A stretch of 64,000 bases of DNA from CACIAM-69d sp001698445 (GCF_043235035.1 NZ_JAZAQF010000081.1:4338-68337); one strand, 5' to 3'. Counted from the first letter of the stretch, positions 1 to 7,759 are shown. Made by a program: numbers and translations. The notes: a model not told the origin generated them from the sequence alone.

Positions 1-1
1 C

Positions 2-709
2 AACTTCTATGAATTTGGTGGCACAAAGGACATTGCCCAGCGGGCCCAACGGTTGCCCACCAATCCCTGGACCGTGGAAGTGTCTGGATTGGTCAAGCAG
101 CCTAAAACTTGGGCGATCGAGGATTTAATCAAAGCCTTTGAGATAGAAGAACGCATCTATCGGTTTCGCTGTGTCGAAGCTTGGGCGATGGTTGTGCCTT
201 GGCTCGGGTTTCCGATGCGCAAACTGATCGAAGCCGTCGATCCTTTGCCCGATGCCAAATTTGTCCGCTTCACCTCCTACTACAACAAAGACATCGCGAT
301 CGGGCCGGCCTGGGCCTATCGCGACCTCCCTTGGCCCTACACCGAAGGCCTCACGTTGGCGGAAATGGCCAACGACCTCGCCTTCTTTGCGGTGGGTAAC
401 TATGGGCAAATTTTGCCGAAGCAGCATGGCGCACCGATTCGGGCCGTCCTGCCTTGGAAATATGGCTTTAAAGGGGCTAAGTCGATCGTCAAAATTGAGT
501 TTTTGCCCCGGCAGCCCCTGACCTTTTGGAACACTCTGGCTCCTGATGAATACGGCTTTGAGGCCAATGTGGATCCCCTGGTTCCCCACCCCCGCTGGTC
601 GCAGGCCACGGAGCGGTTATTGGGATCGGGCCCGCCGCTCGCCTGGAAAACGGTTCCCACCCGTCCCTACAACGGCTATGGACAATGGGTTTCTGGTCTT
701 TATGCGTAG
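2..709 (+). CDS. msrP: Protein-methionine-sulfoxide reductase catalytic subunit MsrP (5' partial)
   Basis: Molybdopterin-dependent oxidoreductase that repairs oxidised methionine in envelope proteins, normally exported by the Tat pathway and paired with a heme membrane partner, MsrQ. The frame is open from base 2, so the N-terminus, including any Tat signal, lies outside the window. The visible part begins NFYEFGGTK and matches the family throughout: EERIYRFRCVEAW with the cofactor-ligating cysteine at codon 170-172, the GAPIRAVLPWKYGFKGAKSIV segment, and the conserved end segment DEYGFEANVDP then HPRWSQATER. The C-terminus is close to the usual family end. No msrQ follows within the window. 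The family call is firm; the substrate is inferred from the family. Confidence 0.95.
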   Translation, partial: NFYEFGGTKDIAQRAQRLPTNPWTVEVSGLVKQPKTWAIEDLIKAFEIEERIYRFRCVEAWAMVVPWLGFPMRKLIEAVDPLPDAKFVRFTSYYNKDIAIGPAWAYRDLPWPYTEGLTLAEMANDLAFFAVGNYGQILPKQHGAPIRAVLPWKYGFKGAKSIVKIEFLPRQPLTFWNTLAPDEYGFEANVDPLVPHPRWSQATERLLGSGPPLAWKTVPTRPYNGYGQWVSGLYA

Positions 710-821
710 GTTAATTATTGCAATGATCATCAAGCTGTAACGATCGCCTCGACCGCTGAATTCTCCACAAGCCACAATGGCCAAAGTTCAGGATTTACTG
801 GCCAGCAGAGGAGGCGATCCA

Positions 822-1094
822 ATGCCGATCGACTTTCAAAGAGCTTTGGTGATGCGGTTTTGGCAGTTGGCCCGCTGCCGACCCGTTGCGGGGTATGCCA
901 TGTATTTGGATGTATTGGAGGGGCGATCGGTCTTGGCCATTGATTGCCGGGCCCAGAGCGCTGCCCACAAGCTTTGGGAACAGCGGGCCCAACTTAATCA
1001 AGCGGCCTGTCAGCTTGGCATTGAGCGCTTGGTGTTGCGGGTGCGGGGTGAAATTTGGCGATCGCCCTGGCAAGCCACAGCTACGGATTCCTAA
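822..1094 (+). CDS. Small protein of unknown function
   Basis: A 90-residue protein that I do not recognise. I chose the ATG at 822 because AGAGGAGG sits seven bases upstream of it; an in-frame ATG at 777 would add 15 residues but lacks a comparable site. The product is soluble-looking, mixed alpha/beta in character, with two cysteines, many arginines and the segment YLDVLEGRSVLAID. It follows msrP by about 110 bp on the same strand, but a shared transcript is unproven. The strong ribosome-binding site and normal codon use support a real gene; no function can be assigned. Confidence 0.6.
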   Translation: MPIDFQRALVMRFWQLARCRPVAGYAMYLDVLEGRSVLAIDCRAQSAAHKLWEQRAQLNQAACQLGIERLVLRVRGEIWRSPWQATATDS

Positions 1095-1183
1095 TCAATT
1101 GCCCTTATTAATTGCCCTTGATCCCATGGTGAATTTCTGACAATCGGTGAACCGTGCCGCATGAATCGCTGATTGCTGAAAAA

Positions 1184-1636
1184 TTAGCTCAAAATTTCGA
1201 TTTTGCCAGCTAATTCCGTCGGCTGAAAGGTCTCATAGAGCAACAGCAATTGACGCACTATCCGCCCGATCGGGAGGGCCAGCGGACTATAAACCACGCC
1301 CCCATGATCTTTTTGCGATCCGGCAAACTTCACCAGCGTCACTTCCGCTGTCACGAAAACCAATTGGTGGCGATAGGCAAACAAAAGCTGGGTGGCATCG
1401 CTCTGGTTCTGGAGCTTCACCTCTGTGGGCCGGGTGGCCCGCACCCCATAGCCGCGCAGGGCTGCGCTGACGGCGGGATCAAGGCTGTCGTCTAGGTAAA
1501 ATCCCAAGCGTGGTTGGCTCACGGGTTGCGGGGGTGTCAAGAGCATCTCAGGATTGGATATAGCCTGAAGCGCGATCGATTGCAATTTCCTGAAACTTTC
1601 CGCACCCTTTTGCGGCCGCTCCGGAGCGATCGCCAC
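1184..1636 (-). CDS. DUF5615 PIN-like protein, probable toxin of a toxin-antitoxin pair
   Basis: The segment RLGFYLDDSLDPAVSAALR, followed later by HQLVFVTAE, resembles the DUF5615 PIN-like fold, whose members are usually small proteins beginning near an FLLDEN-type motif and encoded beside a DUF433 protein. The acidic DD near the first strand would be part of the putative nuclease site. The reading frame opens at a GTG (1636), giving an extension of about 40 residues before the domain; an in-frame ATG at 1546 would start about ten residues before it, and neither has a clear ribosome-binding site. It lies 86 bp downstream of the DUF433 gene on the same strand. RNase activity is inferred from family context only. 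Confidence 0.7.
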   Translation of the reverse strand: MAIAPERPQKGAESFRKLQSIALQAISNPEMLLTPPQPVSQPRLGFYLDDSLDPAVSAALRGYGVRATRPTEVKLQNQSDATQLLFAYRHQLVFVTAEVTLVKFAGSQKDHGGVVYSPLALPIGRIVRQLLLLYETFQPTELAGKIEILS

Positions 1637-1721
1637 AACGCTCAGGGATGAGGTGGGCTAACGGCTCGATCGGCACTCAATCGCTTGACCGAAAAACGTT
1701 CAGTTAAGGACGCACTCAGCC

Positions 1722-2033
1722 CTAATCTCCGCGTAGCTCACTGAGGCGCTCCTGAAGGACGGAGACTTGGCTGCGCTGAAACCCGGCAACGAAGGCCAGG
1801 TCTTCGTGAATGGCCAAGTCCATTTCACTGCGGTGGTCAAAGTAATAGGCCATGGCTGCATAGAGGGCCGCCAGGGGCAGTTGATAGCGCCCAGCGATTT
1901 CCTCGATCGATTGGCCAAGTCGTAGATGCATCAGGGCCACATCGGTCACGGTAATCCGGGTTCCGGCCAGCCGCGGACGACCGCCCCGAATCCCCGGTGT
2001 GGTTTCAATATGGCGTGACAAGCTTTTACTCAT
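1722..2033 (-). CDS. DUF433 domain protein, probable antitoxin
   Basis: About 103 residues containing TPGIRGGRPRLAGTRITVTD, then LRLGQSIEEIAGRYQL and AALYAAMAYYFDHRSEMD, which is the DUF433 signature including the winged-helix-like core. DUF433 proteins are DNA-binding antitoxins commonly paired with DUF5615 or other PIN-like toxins, and here the DUF5615 gene follows directly. I favour the ATG at 2033 (MSKSLSRHIE); an ATG at 2060 and others up to 2114 are in frame, none with a good ribosome-binding site. The antitoxin-first gene order is typical and would allow autoregulation of the pair. Confidence 0.75.
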   Translation of the reverse strand: MSKSLSRHIETTPGIRGGRPRLAGTRITVTDVALMHLRLGQSIEEIAGRYQLPLAALYAAMAYYFDHRSEMDLAIHEDLAFVAGFQRSQVSVLQERLSELRGD

Positions 2034-2328
2034 CGAACTGGGCTGTGCAAGAGTACCCATTTTGACGTGTATTTTCTGACATGTATGTTCTGACATGTAC
2101 TGACGGTGCATCAAGGCTGAACTTCACTCGGACTTCGAGAGGCTGTTCCGATGCGGCCCCGTCGCGATTGTCACACTTTGGTCAGCCTTTGGGCCGCCAA
2201 CGACATGGCCAAGAGCATGGCCAAAATCCGGGTGATTGGATTGCTGGTTCAAGCTTTGATTTTAAGAGAGCATGGAGATCTTTGCCGGTCAGGGTCAAGC
2301 CCTTAATTCGGAGGGCAGACTAGCGAGA
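2034..2328. other. Intergenic region between the DUF433 gene and plsC
   Basis: About 295 bp separate the start of the DUF433 gene from the end of the acyltransferase gene, both on the minus strand. An 80-codon open frame on the plus strand (2081-2323) lacks a ribosome-binding site and has no recognisable motif, so I do not count it. The promoter of the toxin-antitoxin-like pair should lie here, but I see no convincing element. Confidence 0.4.
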
Positions 2329-3378
2329 CTAGCGGGGCAAATCACTGCCGTTCAGTTCACTGCCGTTCAGCGGCTCCGTAGGAGACTGTGCCAGTTGATT
2401 CAAGGCATCAGCTAAATCTTGGGTCAGGGTGGGGGCGGCCACCTTAGCTGGGCGATCGAGATATTGCGCCAACGGGAGCGATCGCCCAATCATCACCCGC
2501 ACACCACAGCGCCAACCCACCTCCGGTGAACCATATTCCACATGAATCGGCACGATATGCACACCCGGATGGCTGCGTTCCGCCTGGATTGCCATCCGCG
2601 CCAAGCCGGGCTTGAGGGGGTGCAGGTGGCCATCGCGGAAAATGTCGCCTTCCGGGAAAATCACCAAGGACTTGCCTGTTTCCAGCACTTTGATGCCGTG
2701 GCGAACGCTGGCAATGCTCGGGTTGGTGGTGTCTACGGGAAATCCACCCATGCGCTGAATAAACCAGCCTTGGAGGCCTCGAGAAGCTTCGTTGGCCGAA
2801 ACCATGAAGTGCAAATCGGCGGAGCAGATGGGCCGGCCAATGGCGCAGGGAACCACCAAGGCATCCCAGCGCGATCGATGGGTGGGGGCAAATAGGAGCG
2901 ATCGGGCGTTTTGGGGCAGGTTTGCCAAGCCCTCGATCGTCACGGAACCAAAATAGGTTGGCAACACAACCCGTCGGGCCAGGGGATAGAGCACCCGCGC
3001 GAGCCAAGGCAACACACAGGAGCGAATCGACCCAGAATCAACCACATGATCCATGGCTTGATGATTCGTGGTTTGGTGAGTCGGGGTTTGGTAATCCTTG
3101 GTTTGTTGGTGAGTCGTGGCTTGATGGGTTAGCTCCGGGGCTGCTGGGGGTGTGGGCTGCTGTCCGGTGGAAGAATTAGCCCGATCGCCGTTGTTGGAGG
3201 AAAGATTGCGTTCCGCATTCAGCGGGTCGTCTAGCTGCATCACTGTCCCCCGCGCCGTCCCTGGCACCGAATCACTCACGATCGACATGGTGACGGTGCT
3301 GCCGGTCGGTCTGGATGGCCCTTGGGCAGTCGGGGCGTTCGGCACAACCTCAGTAGAAGCAGAGTTTAGACGCATCAT
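2329..3378 (-). CDS. 1-acyl-sn-glycerol-3-phosphate acyltransferase family protein
   Basis: Membrane-associated acyltransferase expected to make phosphatidic acid from lysophosphatidic acid in glycerolipid synthesis. The catalytic HX4D motif is HRSRWD at about residues 167-172 in APTHRSRWDALVV; the glycerol-phosphate-binding motif FPEGDIFRDG lies near residue 232. The first 110 or so residues are low complexity, rich in Thr, Gln and His (HQATTHQQTKDYQTPTHQTT), and carry no family signature. An internal ATG at codon 109 (MDHVVDSGS) would give a protein of ordinary family length, so the N-terminal tail may not be translated. The last codons repeat an NGSELNGSD motif from a 15-bp duplication. 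It stands alone. Confidence 0.85.
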   Translation of the reverse strand: MMRLNSASTEVVPNAPTAQGPSRPTGSTVTMSIVSDSVPGTARGTVMQLDDPLNAERNLSSNNGDRANSSTGQQPTPPAAPELTHQATTHQQTKDYQTPTHQTTNHQAMDHVVDSGSIRSCVLPWLARVLYPLARRVVLPTYFGSVTIEGLANLPQNARSLLFAPTHRSRWDALVVPCAIGRPICSADLHFMVSANEASRGLQGWFIQRMGGFPVDTTNPSIASVRHGIKVLETGKSLVIFPEGDIFRDGHLHPLKPGLARMAIQAERSHPGVHIVPIHVEYGSPEVGWRCGVRVMIGRSLPLAQYLDRPAKVAAPTLTQDLADALNQLAQSPTEPLNGSELNGSDLPR

Positions 3379-3703
3379 GGGCAGCTAGAGTTCCCCGACC
3401 GGTTGGATATTCTTCATGGTTTCTGAGGCTAACAATACCAGGTTGATTCTGCTGGCCAGTTCATGCACCGTCTGGGCAAGGGCCGGGGCGGGGATCGGTG
3501 GCTGGGAGCCGGCGTTCTCGCCACCACAAGCCTTGGGCGAACTGGGGCAGACCCGCAGTGAGCGCAACTTTGTTAACCCAGTACGTTGATGGGTGGATCG
3601 CTTTTTGTAACAAATCCTTAATAATCATTCTATGGGATCTCACCCCCATGGAATTTCACCCCGATCGCAATTACCAGCTCATTGCCGCTAGGTTTCTACC
3701 CAA

Positions 3704-3747
3704 TTTCTGCGAAATCTCTGCGAAATCCCTGCGAAATCCCTGCGAAA
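3704..3747. repeat. 11-bp tandem repeat, four copies
   Basis: Four consecutive copies of an 11-bp unit, the last two identical (TCCCTGCGAAA) and the first two with one or two changes. It is intergenic, and no protein repeat explains it. Confidence 0.85.
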
Positions 3748-3823
3748 TCTTGGCTCAATCCCATGCTCCTGTTGGTTCAATCTTTCTGAATTGAGTTTTT
3801 TGTGCGGGACTGAACTGGTCTTG

Positions 3824-3859
3824 AGTTGATCTCCAAGTTGATCTCCAAGTTGATTCCCA
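3824..3859. repeat. 12-bp tandem repeat, about three copies
   Basis: AGTTGATCTCCA occurs twice in perfect tandem, followed by a degraded third copy (AGTTGATTCCCA), upstream of the ABC permease gene. Confidence 0.8.
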
Positions 3860-3942
3860 GCCAAGCTTGCGCAAACCCTGAGCCTGTTGGGCTTTTTCTG
3901 AGCGCTGTCTGAATCTTTTGCTAAATTCTTTGCCAAAACCCT

Positions 3943-4794
3943 ATGTACGAAGCTACTGCCCGATCGAGCGATCGCCCCGTCATGACTCCCAAGGGCGATC
4001 GACCCCAGCCCGCCCTTCTCAAAACCTTTTGGGCCGATGCCCTATCCGTATTTTGGGGCGACTGGCTGAAATTGCGAGTGCGGGTTGGGCAGGTGGCCGC
4101 TTCGGGGCTGGTGTCCCCGCTGATTTATATCCTGGCTTTCGGGTTGGGGTTGGGAACCTCCCTCGATGCCGTGGCCAAGCCTTCCGCAGGCGATAGCTAT
4201 TTGGAATTTATCTTGCCGGGGATGGTGGCCCTGTCTTCCATGGCCATTAGCTTTGGGGGCACAACATTTTCAATTTGCGGCGATCGCCTGTTTACCAAGA
4301 CCTTTGAGGAAATGCTGCTTGTGCCGGTGCATCCCTTGGCCATGCATCTGGGACGGATGATGGCGGGCATTGTGCGCGGCCTGCTGACGGCTGGCTCGGT
4401 GATTTTGGTAGCGGTGTTGTTTACGGGCAAGGTTTGGAGCTTTTTAAATCCGCTCTTTTTGCTGTTGCTGGTGCTCAACTGTGCTGTGTTTGCGGGCTTG
4501 GGGGTGATTGTGGGCCTTTCGGTGCAGTCCCTGGAAATGGTGGGGCTGTACAACAATTTTCTGATTGTGCCCATGTCCTTCTTGGGGGCCACGTTTTTTG
4601 ACCCGGCCAAGTTGCCGCCGCTGCTGAAACCGATCGTCTATTGCCTGCCCTTGACCTACACCAGCATTGGCCTGCGATCGGCTGCTTACCTTCCCCTGAG
4701 CGAGTTTCCTTGGTATAGCATCCCAATTTTGCTGGCGGTGGCCACGGTGCTGGCGTTTTTGGGGGCCCAGCGGTTTTCTCAGCAGCAAGATTAG
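3943..4794 (+). CDS. ABC-2 type transporter permease
   Basis: A 283-residue integral membrane permease of the ABC-2 (DrrB/NodJ-like) class, which pairs with a separate ATPase to export lipids, drugs or polysaccharide precursors. After a 45-residue cytoplasmic lead there are about six hydrophobic segments, with the family region EFILPGMVALSSMAISFGGT, then FEEMLLVPVHPL and the late loop SFLGATFFDPAKLPP followed by LPLTYTSIGLR. The start is ATG 3943; a second in-frame ATG at 3982 (MTPKGD) is also plausible. No ATP-binding subunit is adjacent, so its partner must be elsewhere in the genome. Substrate unknown. Confidence 0.88.
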   Translation: MYEATARSSDRPVMTPKGDRPQPALLKTFWADALSVFWGDWLKLRVRVGQVAASGLVSPLIYILAFGLGLGTSLDAVAKPSAGDSYLEFILPGMVALSSMAISFGGTTFSICGDRLFTKTFEEMLLVPVHPLAMHLGRMMAGIVRGLLTAGSVILVAVLFTGKVWSFLNPLFLLLLVLNCAVFAGLGVIVGLSVQSLEMVGLYNNFLIVPMSFLGATFFDPAKLPPLLKPIVYCLPLTYTSIGLRSAAYLPLSEFPWYSIPILLAVATVLAFLGAQRFSQQQD

Positions 4795-5356
4795 CGACTG
4801 TCCCCGGGGTGAATGGATGGCGATTGCTGGGAATCGGTTGCCATGGTTCCGCAGCAGTCGATCGCGATTGGGTTGTGATCGGTCTTGATTGGTAGCACCT
4901 CAGTGGCGATCGGTCGTAATTGGCTGAGTCGCTATGGGTTCGCCGGAACCGCCAAAAGCCATACCCGATCAACGGGGATCAAGATCGCAACATCAGGCGA
5001 TCGCGATCGCAGACTCTAACGGGTTTGCGGCCGAAACTTAAGGCTAGAGCGCTTCATAGTCTCTAACCCTGTACTCTCGCAAATCTTGACCCAGTGTTTG
5101 GGTTGGGTGCGCCCGGTGCTTCCATTCCTCAACACAGGACAGCTCAGAAACTGGACAACGTGATCCTGAGCCTGAGCCAGGGCCCCGAAACAGAGAGTCA
5201 GAAAACCGCTGGATGGTGATTCACCCCCGCCTCGATCGCAGTGTGAACCCTGTTGATTGCCGCCGAAACCAAGGCGCGATCGAGACCGATCAGAATCAGG
5301 CACTTGTTGCCAATCCAATCCAGCCGTTGACGACGGTGACTAGGAGGTAAAAAGCT
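4795..5356. other. Intergenic region without a recognisable gene
   Basis: About 560 bp dense in GATCG-containing motifs, including GCGATCGCGATCGC near 4996. Open frames on the minus strand (for example 5016-5318) have biased composition, no ribosome-binding site and no motif. The 3' end contains the strong ribosome-binding site of the next gene. Confidence 0.4.
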
Positions 5357-5563
5357 ATGCAACGTCAGGGATTAGAAGGTCTGGTTCGGTTTTTGCAAGA
5401 AGATTTGCAGTTGAGTGCCGCAGATTTGGCGCTGGCCCTCAAGCATCCCGACAGTGGCAACAATTTGCCAACGATATTGTGGCAATACGGGGCAATTACC
5501 ACGCAACAGCTTGATCGGGTGTTCGATTGGCTGGAACGGTGGATGTCGCCCGAAGGAATTTAA
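5357..5563 (+). CDS. DUF2949 family small protein
   Basis: A 68-residue protein of the cyanobacterial DUF2949 family, whose function is unknown. The pattern is a short helix-rich domain: LVRFLQEDLQLSAADLALAL, then LPTILWQYGAITTQQLDRVFDWLE. AGGAGG eight bases before ATG 5357 is a near-ideal ribosome-binding site and fixes the start. Full length for the family. No operon partner is evident; the DUF760 gene follows after about 280 bp on the same strand. Confidence 0.85.
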   Translation: MQRQGLEGLVRFLQEDLQLSAADLALALKHPDSGNNLPTILWQYGAITTQQLDRVFDWLERWMSPEGI

Positions 5564-5840
5564 CGGCTGGCGGTGCGCGGTTGTGAACATGCGGTTGGGG
5601 CAATTGGTCCCAGCTCGGAGCCGCGCAAAGTAGCTCCGAGCCAAGCCAAAGCCGATGCAAAGCCGATGCAGCGCAAATTCAGGGCCAAAGGTTCAAAAGA
5701 GCGTTGGGCGATCGCGCCAAGGCGGTTCGGTTCTGACGACCCCCAGTTGCTCATTTGCTTGTTAGATTGTGCTTGTTCATCGGAGACCATGCGCACCGTC
5801 CACCCGCGAGGTTTGAATCGTGGCCCCAAAACTGAACCCC

Positions 5841-6188
5841 ATGTCTAACTTTTGGAAAAGCGAGCCAACCACCGATCGCGAACCGAGCGAATCGTTGATG
5901 CGATACATCCAATCCCTCAATCCGGAAACGATCGCCCACCTGTCGCGGCCGGCTTCCCCGGAAACGATTCGGATGATGGAGCACAACATCGTGGGTTTGC
6001 TGGGCGTGTTGCCCGGCGAGCAGTTTGATGTGTCCATCACCACCAACCGCGAACATTTGGGGCGGCTGTTGGCTTCGGCCATGATGAGTGGCTACTTTTT
6101 GCGGAATGCTGAGCAACGGATGAGTTTTGAAAAGTCCTTGCAAAACTGGTCGGGTGATTTGGCTGGCGACGCGCCGACGGCAGATTAG
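5841..6188 (+). CDS. DUF760 family protein
   Basis: A 115-residue protein of the DUF760 family, found in cyanobacteria and chloroplasts and of unknown function. Family-type segments are LMRYIQSLNPETIAHLSRP, then MEHNIVGLLGVLPGEQFDVSI and REHLGRLLASAMMSGYFLR. The ATG at 5841 is preferred over a GTG at 5820 because homologues begin near MSNFWKSE-like sequences and the upstream seven codons add nothing. It precedes mutY by about 40 bp on the same strand, so the two may be co-transcribed. Confidence 0.85.
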   Translation: MSNFWKSEPTTDREPSESLMRYIQSLNPETIAHLSRPASPETIRMMEHNIVGLLGVLPGEQFDVSITTNREHLGRLLASAMMSGYFLRNAEQRMSFEKSLQNWSGDLAGDAPTAD

Positions 6189-6229
6189 GCCCGATTCGGT
6201 TCAGTAGCCGGTTGTTCCATTGACTTTGG

Positions 6230-7357
6230 GTGATTTTGCGCTCTTCAATTGCTGAAACCTTAGAACCGCTGCCGGTTTCGGCGGCGGTTTTACAGCGATC
6301 GCTCCTGGATTGGTACGATCGCCACGGCCGCGACTTGCCTTGGCGAACCCCCCCGGACGTGTTGGATCCTTACCGGGTTTGGGTTTCGGAAATTGCCCTG
6401 CAACAAACCCAAGTCAAAACCGTTTTGCCCTACTACCAACGGTGGTTCGATCGATTTCCCACGATCGCTGATTTGGCGCAGGCCGATTTGCAAGCGGTGC
6501 TGAAAGCCTGGGAAGGCCTGGGCTACTACAGCCGGGCCCGCAATCTGCACCGGGCTGCCCAGTTGGTGATGGAACGGCATGGGGGACAATTTCCCCGCAC
6601 CCTGGCCGAGGCGCTCGCCCTGCCTGGCATTGGCCGCACCACGGCCGGCGGCATCCTAAGTTCTGCCTTTAATTTGCCCTTGCCCATTTTGGACGGCAAC
6701 GTGAAGCGAGTGTTGGTGCGGTTGATTGCGCTGCCCGTTGCGCCAGCCAAAGCGCTCGATCGCCTCTGGGCCGCCTCCGAAGCGGTGGTCTCGTTCGATC
6801 GCCCCCGAGACCTCAACCAAGCCCTCATGGATTTGGGGGCCACGGTTTGCACCGCCCGGAAGCCGGCCTGTTTGGTTTGTCCCTGGATGGCATACTGTCA
6901 GGCATACCAAACCAACCAGCAGCAGCAAATTCCCGTGAGCGAACCGAAAGCACCGATTCCCCACAAAGTGATTGGCGTGGCCGTGATCCGCAATCCCCAG
7001 GGGCAAATCTTGATCGATCGCCGGCCCGCCGAAGGGTTATTGGGCGGCCTATGGGAATTTCCGGGCGGCAAAGTGGAACCCAATGAGTCGATCGCCGAAT
7101 GCATCCGCCGGGAAATTCAAGAAGAATTAGGCATTGAAATTGCCGTCGGTGAAGAACTGATTGTGGTGGATCATGCCTACACCCACTTCAAAGTGTCGCT
7201 GCATGTGCATCTTTGCGAGCATCTGCAAGGGGAACCCCAGGCGATCGAGTGTGATGAAGTGCGTTGGGTAACCCTTGCCGAAATTGACCAATTTCCCTTC
7301 CCCAAGGCCAACACCACCATCATCGAAGCCCTGAAACAGCGCTTTCCTGATGCCTAG
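6230..7357 (+). CDS. mutY: A/G-specific adenine glycosylase with intact C-terminal Nudix box
   Basis: Removes adenine mispaired with 8-oxoguanine in base-excision repair. Visible elements: the catalytic Glu54 in VSEIALQQTQ, the helix-hairpin-helix LPGIGRTTAG near 131-140, the catalytic Asp155 in LDGNVKR, and a four-cysteine iron-sulfur cluster C207-X6-C214-X2-C217-X5-C223. The C-terminal domain from about 247 is Nudix-type and, unusually for many MutY proteins, shows a full GX5EX7REUXEEXGU box (G280 to about 302), together with the HAYTHFKVSLHV strand typical of the MutY lesion-recognition domain. The start codon is GTG 6230, 41 bases after the DUF760 stop. The glycosylase role is firm; 8-oxo-dGTPase activity of the tail is only a possibility. 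Confidence 0.93.
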   Translation: MILRSSIAETLEPLPVSAAVLQRSLLDWYDRHGRDLPWRTPPDVLDPYRVWVSEIALQQTQVKTVLPYYQRWFDRFPTIADLAQADLQAVLKAWEGLGYYSRARNLHRAAQLVMERHGGQFPRTLAEALALPGIGRTTAGGILSSAFNLPLPILDGNVKRVLVRLIALPVAPAKALDRLWAASEAVVSFDRPRDLNQALMDLGATVCTARKPACLVCPWMAYCQAYQTNQQQQIPVSEPKAPIPHKVIGVAVIRNPQGQILIDRRPAEGLLGGLWEFPGGKVEPNESIAECIRREIQEELGIEIAVGEELIVVDHAYTHFKVSLHVHLCEHLQGEPQAIECDEVRWVTLAEIDQFPFPKANTTIIEALKQRFPDA

Positions 7358-7395
7358 AGAAGATTGCTCCAAAAAAAATCAGGCTCTAAAAACAA

Positions 7396-7415
7396 GGGCA
7401 CACGATCGTGCGCCC
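7396..7415 (-). terminator. Hairpin with minus-strand T-rich tail after mutY
   Basis: A near-perfect palindrome (GGGCACACGATCGTGCGCCC, one mismatched pair) flanked on the left by a run of A residues, so that on the minus strand the hairpin is followed by TTGTTTTT. It would stop leftward transcription converging on mutY. Confidence 0.5.
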
Positions 7416-7431
7416 TGCTTGATCTGAATTG

Positions 7432-7650
7432 TTGACATCCTCCCCGCCCTAAAGGAGCAGGGATTCCCAGACCTCACGATCTGGGTTTCTGCTTCATAGC
7501 ACCTGCCTTCCGAGACTTGCTCTCTTCGGGTCTTACGGTCGCTCCACAGACTGAAACCGCTAGTCCAGCAGCCAAAATATCCCGTGCATCGTATCAGCTA
7601 GAATCTAAGATGTCGAGCAAATCCGCCCTAAAAGGGCGGGGTTTCAGACC
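7432..7650 (-). mobile_element. Internally deleted IS200/IS605-type element keeping the right end (omega-RNA-like)
   Basis: Read on the minus strand, a perfect 7-bp hairpin (CCGCCCT/AGGGCGG, 7623-7639) marks one end. It is followed by about 25 bases, then the last 39 codons of a TnpB gene, then the right end with an imperfect GC hairpin and the sequence GGGCGGGGAGGATGTCAAC. This end sequence and the arrangement are typical of cyanobacterial IS605-group elements, in which the tnpB 3' end and right end together form the guide-RNA scaffold. No tnpA or full tnpB is present. It lies in the mutY-sat intergenic region, and the whole element is only about 219 bp. Confidence 0.7.
7474..7593 (-). pseudogene. 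C-terminal fragment of a TnpB (IS200/IS605 accessory nuclease) gene
   Basis: Forty codons, including the stop, read YDARDILAAGLAVSVCGATV, then RPEESKSRKAGAMKQKPRS. This matches the tail that follows the last zinc-finger/RuvC region of cyanobacterial TnpB proteins (typically ending in an NILAAGLAVSVCG...KQ block). An in-frame stop lies immediately upstream, and the rest of the gene is missing, so no protein is made. Its retention next to the right end is notable because this stretch is normally also part of the element's guide RNA. Confidence 0.75.
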
Positions 7651-7679
7651 TTTTTCTTTTTGATGAAAACCAGTTCACG

Positions 7680-7759
7680 AGACCTCTTGCATCAATCAGC
7701 CCCCCTTGGGAGAAGGGGTTGGGGGATGAACGCTCCTAGCCGATTCGCGTCAGAGGTCT
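7680..7759. repeat. 80-bp segment with inverted ends, possible MITE or IS remnant
   Basis: Bounded by AGACCTCT and AGAGGTCT (an 8-bp perfect inverted repeat). The left end continues TGCATCAAT, resembling terminal repeats of IS5-like insertion sequences. The interior is a C-run/G-run palindromic stretch (CCCCCCTTGGGAGAAGGGG). It carries no coding content and sits between the IS605 remnant and sat. Confidence 0.4.

Larger units (their letters stand above)
3379..3942. other. Intergenic region with short tandem repeats
   Basis: About 560 bp between divergent genes (acyltransferase leftward, ABC permease rightward). Short open frames here lack ribosome-binding sites and domain signatures. The region holds two tandem arrays, annotated separately, at 3704-3747 and 3824-3859. 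Promoters for both flanking genes are expected here, but I cannot place them. Confidence 0.45.

Noticed and set aside
2081..2323. An 80-codon plus-strand frame between the antitoxin and acyltransferase genes
   Set aside because: Starts inside the antitoxin's own upstream sequence, has no ribosome-binding site and no recognisable feature.
5016..5318. A 100-codon minus-strand frame upstream of the DUF2949 gene
   Set aside because: Low-complexity composition, no ribosome-binding site, no motif; it lies where the promoter of the next gene should be.
7438..7466. TTGACATCC near 7432 as a promoter -35 element
   Set aside because: It is the conserved right-end sequence of the IS200/IS605 remnant, and no matching -10 element sits at the right distance.
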